Source: Apostichopus japonicus (taxonomy: Eukaryota; Echinodermata; Holothuroidea; Aspidochirotida; Stichopodidae). From it: a stretch of DNA of 64,000 nt. This document shows, one piece after another, positions 36,501 through 46,447 of the stretch; positions within the stretch are counted from its first letter, which is position 1, and each line of letters starts with the position of its first letter. The position numbers and the translations under genes were made by a program. Under the pieces are notes generated by a model. That model did not search any database. It had not been told where the DNA came from and worked only from the letters and a program-made list of their open reading frames with translations. The DNA lies in NCBI RefSeq assembly GCF_037975245.1, contig NC_092567.1:19350876-19414875 (forward strand), written 5' to 3'.

Positions 36501-39500
36501 TTAGAAGTGAAATTCTAGCAAGTTTTCGCCTGAAAAATCAATATATGAAATCATAACGATTTGAATATTCAAATTAGACTGTCTTTCTGAAGAATATTGA
36601 CCTATTTTCAACGCTAATAATGTGTGCTATATGATGAAGAGGTCGGCATCCGGTCGCCGCATCATTTTGAGAAGATTTAAAAATGGCGATTTTGGGCCAA
36701 AATTGGCTAAAACCAAATATATGAAATCATAACGATTTGAATATTCAAATTAGACTGTCTTTCTGAAGAGTATTGACCTATTTTCAATGCTAATAATGTC
36801 TGCTATATGATCAAGAGGTCGGCATCCGTTCGCCGCCTCATTTTGAGAAGAATTTCAAAATGTCGATTTTGGGCCAAAATTGGCTAAAACCATAAGAGTA
36901 TAGCCTTACAAACTTATCAAATTCGGACGAAAAAATCGAGGTTTTTAAATTTCAGCCTAAATAACTCCAATGGATTCATGTGGATCAGAAGCATGTTCCC
37001 GTCCGGTTAGAAGTGAAATTCTAGCAAGTTTTCGCCTGAAAAATCAATATATGAAATCATAACGATTTGAATATTCAAATTAGACTGTCTTTCTGAAGAA
37101 TATTGACCTATTTTCAACGCTAATAATGTCTGCTATATGATAAAGAGGTCGGCATCCGTTCGCCGCATCATTTTGAGAAGATTTTCAAAATGGCGATTTG
37201 GGGCCAAAATTGGCAAAACCCATAAGGGTATAGCCTTACAAAATGATCAAATTTGGACGAAAAATCGAGGTTTTTAAATTTCAGCCTAAATGTCTACAAT
37301 GGATTCATGTGGATCAGAAGCATGTTCCCGTCCGGTTAGAAGTGAAATTCTAGCAAGTTTTCGCCTGAAAAATCAATATATGAAATCATAACGATTTGAA
37401 TATTCAAATTAGACTGTCTTTCTGAAGAGTTTTGACCTATTTACAACGCTAATAATGTCTGCTATATGATAAAGAGGTCGGCATCCGTTCGCCGCATCAT
37501 TTTGAGAAGATTTTCAAAATGGCGATTTTGGGCCAAAATTGGCAAAAACCATAAGGGTATAGCCTTACCAAATGATCAAATTTGGACGAAAAATCGAGGT
37601 TTTTAAATTTCAGCCTAAATAACTCCAATGGATTCATGTGGATCAGAAGCATGTTCCCCTCCGGTTAGAAGTGAAATTCTAGCAAGTTTTCGCCTGAAAA
37701 ATCAATATATGAAATCATAACGATTTGAATATTCAAATTAGACTGTCTTTCTGAAGAATATTGACCTATTTTCAACTCTAATAATGTCTGCTATATGATA
37801 AAGAGGTCGGCATCCGTTCGCCGCCTCATTTTGAGAAGATTTTCAAAATGGCGATTTGGGGCCAAAATTGGCAAAATCCATAAGGGTTATAGCCTTACAA
37901 AATGATCAAATTCGGACGAAAAATCGAGGTTTTTAAATTTCAGCCTCATTTTGAGAAGATTTTCAAAATGGCGATTTGGGGCCAAAATTGGCAAAAACCA
38001 TAAGGGTATAGCCTTACAAAATGATCAAATTTGGACGAAAAATCGAGGTTTTTAAATTTCAGCCTAAATAACTCCAATGGATTCATGTGGATCAGAAGCA
38101 TGTTCCCCTCCGGTTAGAAGTGAAATTCTAGCAAGTTTTCGCCTGAAAAATCAATATATGAAATCATAACGATTTGAATATTCAAATTAGACTGTCTTTC
38201 TGAAGAATATTGACCTATTTTCAACGCTAATAATGTGTGCTATATGATGAAGAGGTCGGCATCCGGTCGCCGCATCATTTTGAGAAGATTTCCAAAATGG
38301 CGATTTTGGGCCAAAATTGGCTAAAACCAAATATATGAAATCATAACGATTTGAATATTCAAATTAGACTGTCTTTCTGAAGAGTATTGACCTATTTTCA
38401 ATGCTAATAATGTCTGCTATATGATCAAGAGGTCGGCATCCGTTCGCCGCCTCATTTTGAAAAGAATTTCAAAATGTCGATTTTGGGCCAAAATTGGCTA
38501 AAACCATAAGAGTATAGCCTTACAAACTTATCAAATTCGGACGAAAAAATCGAGGTTTTTAAATTTCAGCCTAAATAACTCCAATGGATTCATGTGGATC
38601 AGAAGCATGTTCCCGTCCGGTTAGAAGTGAAATTCTAGCAAGTTTTCGCCTGAAAAATCAATATATGAAATCATAACGATTTGAATATTCAAATTAGACT
38701 GTCTTTCTGAAGAATATTGACCTATTTTCAACGCTAATAATGTCTGCTATATGATGAAGAGGTCGGCATCCGTTCGCCGCATCATTTTGAGAAGATTTTC
38801 AAAATGGCGATTTGGGGCCAAAATTGGCAAAACCCATAAGGGTATAGCCTTACAAAATGATCAAATTTGGACGAAAAATCGAGGTTTTTAAATTTCAGCC
38901 TAAATGTCTACAATGGATTCATGTGGATCAGAAGCATGTTCCCGTCCGGTTAGAAGTGAAATTCTAGCAAGTTTTCGCCTGAAAAATCAATATATGAAAT
39001 CATAACGATTTGAATATTCAAATTAGACTGTCTTTCTGAAGAGTTTTGACCTATTTACAACGCTAATAATGTCTGCTATATGATAAAGAGGTCGGCATCC
39101 GTTCGCCGCATCATTTTGAGAAGATTTCCAAAATGGCGATTTTGGGCCAAAATTGGCAAAAACCATAAGGGTATAGCCTTACAAAATGATCAAATTTGGA
39201 CGAAAAATCGAGGTTTTTAAATTTCAGCCTAAATAACTCCAATGGATTCATGTGGATCAGAAGCATGTTCCCGTCCGGTTAGAAGTGAAATTCTAGCAAG
39301 TTTTCGCCTGAAAAATCAATATATGAAATCATAACGATTTGAATATTCAAATTAGACTGTCTTTCTGAAGAATATTGACCTATTTTCAACGCTAATAATG
39401 TCTGCTATATGATAAAGAGGTCGGCATCCGTTCGCCGCATCATTTTGAGAAGATTTTCAAAATGGCGATTTGGGGCCAAAATTGGCAAAAACCATAAGGG

Positions 39501-42500
39501 TATAGCCTTACAAAATGATCAAATTTGGACGAAAAATCGAGGTTTTTAAATTTCAGCCTAAATAACTCCAATGGATTCATGTGGATCAGAAGCATGTTCC
39601 CGTCCGGTTAGAAGTGAAATTCTAGCAAGTTTTCGCCTGAAAAATCAATATATGAAATCATAACGATTTGAATATTCAAATTAGACTGTCTTTCTGAAGA
39701 ATATTGACCTATTTTCAACGCTAATAATGTCTGCTATATGATAAAGAGGTCGGCATCCGTTCGCCGCATCATTTTGAGAAGATTTTCAAAATGGCGATTT
39801 GGGGCCAAAATTGGCAAAACCCATAAGGGTATAGCCTTACAAAATGATCAAATTTGGACGAAAAATCGAGGTTTTTAAATTTCAGCCTAAATGTCTACAA
39901 TGGATTCATGTGGATCAGAAGCATGTTCCCGTCCGGTTAGAAGTGAAATTCTAGCAAGTTTTCGCCTGAAAAATTAATATATGAAATCATAACGATTTGA
40001 ATATTCAAATTAGACTGTCTTTCTGAAGAGTTTTGACCTATTTACAACGCTAATAATGTCTGCTATATGATAAAGAGGTCGGCATCCGTTCGCCGCATCA
40101 TTTTGAGAAGATTTCCAAAATGGCGATTTTGGGCCAAAATTGGCAAAAACCATAAGGGTATAGCCTCACAAAATGATCAAATTTGGACGAAAAATCGAGG
40201 TTTTTAAATTTCAGCCTAAATAACTCCAATGGATTCATGTGGATCAGAAGCATGTTCCCGTCCGGTTAGAAGTGAAACTCTAGCAAGTTTTCGCCTGAAA
40301 AATCAATATATGAAATCATAACGATTTGAATATTCAAATTAGACTGTCTTTCTGAAGAATATTGACCTATTTTCAACGCTAATAATGTCTGCTATATGAT
40401 AAAGAGGTCGGCATCCGTTCGCCGCATCATTTTGAGAAGATTTGAAATTGGGGATTTTGGGCCAAAATTGGCTAAAACCAAATATATGAAATCATAACGA
40501 TTTGAATATTCAAATTAGACTGTCTTTCTGAAGAGTATTGACCTATTTTCAATGCTAATAATGTCTGCTATATGATCAAGAGGTCGGCATCCGTTCGCCG
40601 CATCATTTTGAGAAGAATTTCAAAATGTCGATTTTGGGACAAAATTGGCAAAAACCATAAGAGTATAGCCTTACAAACTTATCAAATTTGGACGAAAAAT
40701 CGAGGTTTTTAAATTTCAGCCTAAATAACTCCAATGGATTCATGTGGATCAGAAGCATGTTCCCGTCCGATTAGAAGTAAAATTCTAGCAAGTTTTTGCT
40801 TGAAAAATCAATATATGAAATCATAACGATTTGAATATTCAAATTAGACTGTCTTTCTGAAAAATATTGACCTTTTTTCAACGCTAATAATGTGTGCTAT
40901 ATGATGAAGAGGTCGGCATCCGTTCGCCGCATCATTTTGAGAAGATTTGAAATTGGGGATTTCTGGCCAAAATTGGCTAAAACCAAATATATGAAATCTA
41001 TATGAAAATATATGAAAAATTAATATATGAAATCATAACGATTTGAATATTCAAATTAGACTGTCTTTCTGAAGAGTTTTGACCTATTTACAACGCTAAT
41101 AATGTCTGCTATATGATAAAGAGGTCGGCATCCGTTCGCCGCATCATTTTGAGAAGATTTCCAAAATGGCGATTTTGGGCCAAAATTGGCAAAAACCATA
41201 AGGGTATAGCCTTACAAAATGATCAAATTTGGACGAAAAATCGAGGTTTTTAAATTTCAGCCTAAATAACTCCAATGGATTCATGTGGATCAGAAGCATG
41301 TTCCCGTCCGGTTAGAAGTGAAATTCTAGCAAGTTTTCGCCTGAAAAATCAATATATGAAATCATAACGATTTGAATATTCAAATTAGACTGTCTTTCTG
41401 AAGAATATTGACCTATTTTCAACGCTAATAATGTCTGCTATATGATAAAGAGGTCGGCATCCGTTCGCCGCATCATTTTGAGAAGATTTGAAATTGGGGA
41501 TTTTGGGCCAAAATTGGCTAAAACCAAATATATGAAATCATAACGATTTGAATATTCAAATTAGACTGTCTTTCTGAAGAGTATTGACCTATTTTCAATG
41601 CTAATAATGTCTGCTATATGATCAAGAGGTCGGCATCCGTTCGCCGCATCATTTTGAGAAGAATTTCAAAATGTCGATTTTGGGACAAAATTGGCAAAAA
41701 CCATAAGAGTATAGCCTTACAAACTTATCAAATTTGGACGAAAAATCGAGGTTTTTAAATTTCAGCCTAAATAACGCCAATGGATTCATGTGGATCAGAA
41801 GCATGTTCCCGTCCGATTAGAAGTAAAATTCTAGCAAGTTTTTGCTTGAAAAATCAATATATGAAATCATAACGATTTGAATATTCAAATTAGACTGTCT
41901 TTCTGAAAAATATTGACCTTTTTTCAACGCTAATAATGTGTGCTATATGATGAAGAGGTCGGCATCCGTTCGCCGCATCATTTTGAGAAGATTTGAAATT
42001 GGGGATTTCTGGCCAAAATTGGCTAAAACCAAATATATGAAATCATAACGATTTGAATATTCAAATTAGACTGTCTTTCTGAAGAGTTTTGACCTATTTA
42101 CAACGCTAATAATGTCTGCTATATGATAAAGAGGTCGGCATCCGTTCGCCGCATCATTTTGAGAAGATTTCCAAAATGGCGATTTTGGGCCAAAATTGGC
42201 AAAAACCATAAGGGTATATATAGCCTTACAAAATGATCAAATTTGGACGAAAATTCGAGGTTTTTAAATTTCAGCCTAAATGTCTACAATGGATTCATGT
42301 GGATCAGAAGCATGTTCCCGTCCGGTTAGAAGTGAAATTCTAGCAAGTTTTCGCCTGAAAAATCAATATATGAAATCATAACGATTTGAATATTCAAATT
42401 AGACTGTCTTTCTGAAGAATATTGACCTATTTTCAACGCTAATAATGTGTGCTATATGATGAAGAGGTCGGCATCCGTTCGCCGCATCATTTTGAGGATC

Positions 42501-42739
42501 AAACGCATGTTCCCGTCCGGTTAGAAGTAAAATTCTAGCAAGTTTTCGCCTGAAAATTCAATATATGTAATCATAATTCGATTTGAATATTCATATTAGA
42601 CTGTCTTTCTGAAGAGTATTGACAGAAGAGTATTGACAGAAGAGTATTGACATCGGCATCCGTTCGCCGCATCCGCATCATTTTGAGAATATTTTCAAAA
42701 TGTCGACTTTGGGCCAAAATTGGCAAAACCATAAGGGTA
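33531..42739 (+). repeat. Satellite array: 329-bp monomer with 176- and 449-bp variants
   Basis: About thirty head-to-tail units, marked by CTGTCTTTCTGAAGA, start at 33531, 33860, 34189, 34366, 34696, 35145, 35474, 35802, 36131, 36579, 36755, 37085, 37414, 37743, 38192, 38369, 38699, 39028, 39357, 39686, 40015, 40344, 40520, 40849, 41061, 41390, 41566, 41895, 42071 and 42404. Most spacings are 328-330 bp; 176-177 bp deletion variants and 448-449 bp internally duplicated variants recur. Each unit has ATTTGAATATTCAAAT, a perfect 16-bp palindrome, just before the marker. Units are nearly identical by eye, pointing to recent homogenisation. There is no useful open frame. The right edge is scrambled (42485-42739), with a triplicated AGAAGAGTATTGAC. 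Confidence 0.97.
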
Positions 42740-44440
42740 CTCCTGAGAGGCCTAAAGGGGTCTAAAGTTGCCTCAATTGACCAAATTTTTGCACCACTTT
42801 TGATTCCATTCATTCTCTTCAACATGTTAGCCGAAAGAACCAGATCCTGATTGATAACGTATCAAAGAAGATGTTTTCCTACTGCATTCTGGCACTTTCC
42901 TGAAGGAGAACATCCGGGCGGATTGATATAAACTCTAATAGGAGTATGGCTCCTAACGCAAGGAACATAGCTGATTATCATCTCATTGTTGATCTGCTGC
43001 CCTCTATTTCTCAGCTGTTCTTCCTACACAGTATGCCAAGTTTTCAACAGTCCAGCCGGTAAGTTTATAAATTAGTTAGGTGCAGATGTTAATAAGCAGA
43101 ATTTTTGACCGGACAACATTAACAGATGGGTGATAAACTTTCATAGGGTGTAGCCAATCATGTCTTTAACGTAAAGAAATTGTATATTTGGCCTTTAAAG
43201 AGTCCCTCGGGTTAACTTCTTTCCAGGTTTGGACAGCCAGAAAACTAGGCTCTACAAGTTGTAATGAAAACAGTGGAAATGTTTTTTTTCTAATGATAGG
43301 CTATTTAGCGCCTCCAATTTGATGAAGGGAATACAAATTTTCAATAGTTAGTCCTTCAACCATTCTGAGCTTGAAAGGCATGTTTCAATGTAGTTGAGTA
43401 ATATTTTTGTTCACCAACATAAAAATCAACTTCTGTCACACATAGGGGACAGACCGGGGAAACCAATCAACTTTGGACCCCTACCCCAGGTTGTGCCAAG
43501 TTTAGATAAAATATGGTAACCCTTTGCCAATGACAACAATTCCATAATTTTTTCCTTCGAATAATCGTGTGAAAAAGACCTTTCCTTTTATTTCTAAAAG
43601 GTAATCCTACTTTGCATTGGTCTACAACAGTGGACGACATACAATACATATAATTTCAAACACTTAATTTCCGGATTCCATCAATATTGATCGCCAATTG
43701 TTAGGTGTACTTTCAGCTCCTCGTTTAAGGAATGCTGGACAAACATGCGTCCGGTGAGAGGTCACGCCAGATGGAGGACCGTACCCATGACAGACGTCTG
43801 TCTGCCCTAAGTCTGAATAATCTCAGCAGGAGGCTCCTGATAAAATCAAATAATCAATTCTTGACAATTTTTTACATCATTCTGTCGTGAATCATGGATT
43901 GGTTTATTGAATGTTTTGTCTTCTTCAGATATGCCATCCGTGGACAGGAATACGCTTGGTCCCAGTCCTCCAATCAGGTTCATCCAAAAATATCGTCAAC
44001 GTAGAAGCGTAATGTATTGCCTGTAGCGGTTCATATTCAAAAGGATTGCCTCGATTGGATGATGGCTTCAAGTAGAATTTTAGTCTTGATTAGAGAGAAC
44101 ATTTGAATGCTAGTGATGTTCATCTCTGTAGCTATTCCAGCTAAAAGATATTCACCTGGAATCTCAAAAGAAACCTTGCAGATAAAAGGCTATGTATTTT
44201 ATTGTAATATGTTTGATTGTTTCTTCTGTGCTGTACAAAATGAGCTAAAAATTAGTAAAATTAATAAATTAGACAAAAAAGGTTACATAATTATAGCACA
44301 AACCTCACTTCAAAGAAATGATTGAACTTATGATATCTTCCAAAGTACGGTGAATGAATCCAATTTACTTTAATCCTTGATGTTCCCTTTGCAAATATTT
44401 CCTGCTCTTTTCAAACCCTGACACAATGCCAATGTCTTAA

Positions 44441-45673
44441 AACCATAGCACAGAAACCGCGTTGCTTCGTGTAGGAAATGACATTCTAGTTTCAATGGAC
44501 AATCATAAAGAGTGTATTTTAGTTCTACTCGATCTTACCGCCGCATTCGATACAATTGACCACGATATTTTACTGCAACGTTTGGAGCATCGGTTTGGCA
44601 TAAATGGTACCGCTTTAAAGTGGTTCGATTCATATCTTCGAGGACGTACTCAACGTGTCTGTATTGACAATTGTTATTCGGAAGATGAACCATTATTTTG
44701 CGGTGTACCACAGGGAAGCAGTCTTGGGCCGATTCTTTTTACCTTGTATACATCCCCACTCGAAGACATTATTTTAGCCAATGATATTGACTTTATGCTT
44801 TTTGCCGATGATACACAACTGTATTTTTCGTGTAAAAATCTATCTGACTGGAAATTTATACCTGAAAAATGCATAGATGATATTCGTGAGTGGATGGCAG
44901 CAAATCGACTTGTACTCAATGATAGCAAAACAGAAGTAATTCATTTTCACAGTAAGTTCCGAAAAGTTCCAGCAGACATATCTAGTTTCAGAGTTGGTGT
45001 TACTCATGTTAAACCCATTTCCGTTGTCAGAAATTTAGGAGTGCAATTTGATGAATTCAGTTCTATGTCAAGTCATGTTTCAAAAATTTGTCAGTCAGCA
45101 TCTTACTCATTGTATCGTATTGGGAAAATTCGTAAGCTCTTAGATCGCACAAGCACAGAAAGATTAATTCATGCATTTGTTACATCGCACCTTGATTATT
45201 GTAATAGTTTATTATATGGAATTGAGCAACAGCAACTGGCACGTCTTCAATTGATTCAAAACTCGGCAGCACGCATGGTTACAAGGAGCAGGAGGCACGA
45301 ACACATCACACCCATATTGATTGACCTTCATTGGTTACCTGTCTCCGCAAGGATTGAATTTAAGTCTCTAGTCATAACTTACAATATTATAAATGGCACT
45401 GCCCCTCACTATCTTGGCTCTCTGATCAGTCGTCAGGCTCTTCCAGAGCCCATGCAGATTGCAAATCGCACACGACAGAGGAACAGACATTCTATGGAGA
45501 TACGACTAGAGCCTGGCAGATTCGCCCAAAAAAGCTTTGGCGCACGATCCTTTGCCTATTTTGCACCTGATCTATGGAATGCACTCCCCAATGACATCAG
45601 GGCAGCTCCATCATTAAATGCTTTTAAGGCACACCTTAAAACTCACCTTTTTCGAAAGTATTATTCTTTTTAA
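44441..45673 (+). CDS. LINE ORF2 reverse transcriptase, 5'-truncated but open
   Basis: The frame is open from the truncation point, starting NHSTETALLRVGNDILVSMD, to the stop at 45671-45673: 410 codons without interruption. RT motifs are present in order: LDLTAAFDTIDHDIL (catalytic Asp), GVPQGSSLGPILF, FADDTQLY (catalytic DD), a C-terminal domain, and the terminal APDLWNALPNDIR...FKAHLKTHLF typical of the L2/CR1 group. The endonuclease domain and first RT motifs are missing, so this copy cannot move on its own. The absence of stops suggests a young insertion. No native start codon remains. Confidence 0.93.
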   Translation, partial: NHSTETALLRVGNDILVSMDNHKECILVLLDLTAAFDTIDHDILLQRLEHRFGINGTALKWFDSYLRGRTQRVCIDNCYSEDEPLFCGVPQGSSLGPILFTLYTSPLEDIILANDIDFMLFADDTQLYFSCKNLSDWKFIPEKCIDDIREWMAANRLVLNDSKTEVIHFHSKFRKVPADISSFRVGVTHVKPISVVRNLGVQFDEFSSMSSHVSKICQSASYSLYRIGKIRKLLDRTSTERLIHAFVTSHLDYCNSLLYGIEQQQLARLQLIQNSAARMVTRSRRHEHITPILIDLHWLPVSARIEFKSLVITYNIINGTAPHYLGSLISRQALPEPMQIANRTRQRNRHSMEIRLEPGRFAQKSFGARSFAYFAPDLWNALPNDIRAAPSLNAFKAHLKTHLFRKYYSF

Positions 45674-46067
45674 TCCTCCAGTCATATTGATTGTGTTACC
45701 ATCTTGCCATGTTTTGATTGTTTTATATTGAAATTTATTTTCTACTTTTGTTTTGATAGTCTTATTGTTGCTATTTCTTCGGCTGTAATAGTTTAGTATT
45801 TTAGTTTTATTGTATGCTGTCATATTTTATTGCTTTTGTCTTTAATTTCTGAATTTTTGTTTTTGTTTTTTATTAATTATTGTTAGTTATTTATTTCTGT
45901 ATTTCTTAGGATGCAATATTTTTAGATTGTATTATTTTTTATGCTGTATTACTTTTTAAGTTGTATTTTTTTTTTATTTTTTTTTTTTATGCTTTTCTGT
46001 GAAGCGGCTTTGAGATCATTCTTTTGATGTAAAGCGCTATATAAGAATAAATTATTATTATTATTAT
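44441..46067 (+). mobile_element. 5'-truncated L2/CR1-type LINE insertion
   Basis: Comparison with NAT10 intron 24 near 31235-31255 gives the exact empty site. The inserted DNA begins at 44441 and ends at an (ATT)n tail at 46067, with TTAA duplicated at 44437-44440 and 46068-46071. It holds the 3' two-thirds of a reverse transcriptase, then about 390 bp of 3' UTR ending GCGGCTTTGAGATC...GTAAAGCGCTATATAAGAA before the ATT tail. This is the same tail type as the SINE at 16.4 kb. Truncation at the 5' end is typical of target-primed reverse transcription. Confidence 0.93.
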
Positions 46068-46363
46068 TTAATCATTTCAATCCCATTGTTGGAAATATTT
46101 TAACGGCATTGACATCATTGATTTTCATTTTACAGTAACAAGGACCAACATCCGAAGAGGATAATTTTCGTTCCAAAAGATCCATCGGCCAAAAAGAAGA
46201 AGATAAAGAGGGCTCGTTTCTCACATAACTGAAGAGTTTCTTCAATTGATGCAGCAATAATGATGTAATGATGACCTAACGTTTCACTGAAGACTGCCTT
46301 ATGAGCCAGCAGAGCTAAGGCTTTCCGAGGGATATTTCAAGGAAAGGGACATGTTCCCATTGG

Positions 46364-46447
46364 TCATCGATCAGCAGACGATTTGTTGTCATGGTTACCG
46401 GACATGAAGACCATCGTCAGCAAGTCTTGACAATACTGATGTTCTTC
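46364..46447 (-). CDS. HSPBP1: HSPBP1 last coding exon, copy in use
   Basis: The acceptor CGTCACCAG precedes 27 codons and TGA. Exon 5 ends in phase 0 at a GTTTGT donor, so it joins directly to GAAGAACATCAG. This exon lies inside the right copy of the NAT10/HSPBP1 duplication. It differs from the orphan exon at 31546-31629 by a few residues (for example Cys for Phe and Met for Thr) and has no frameshift. Confidence 0.88.
   Translation of the reverse strand, partial: EEHQYCQDLLTMVFMSGNHDNKSSADR

Larger units (their letters stand above)
42952..46232 (+). pseudogene. NAT10: Decayed duplicate of NAT10 exons 21-25
   Basis: This segment repeats 28794-31406 in the same orientation. Exon 21 remnant 42952-43058 lacks its 5' part and has lost frame near its end. 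Exon 22 is cut after about 38 bp (43601-43638). The rest of exon 22, exon 23 and the following intron start are deleted. Exon 24 copy 43929-44008 has one base missing (80 rather than 81 bp). Exon 25 copy 46136-46232 is still open with the same stop. A LINE is inserted in the last intron. With no 5' exons or helicase and GNAT domains, it cannot encode a working enzyme. Similarity continues past the stop to about 47065, and that part contains the HSPBP1 terminal exon on the other strand. Confidence 0.93.

Noticed and set aside
33531-42739. Possible CRISPR array, because of regular repeats
   Set aside because: Units are contiguous 329-bp satellite monomers with no unique spacers, in animal DNA.
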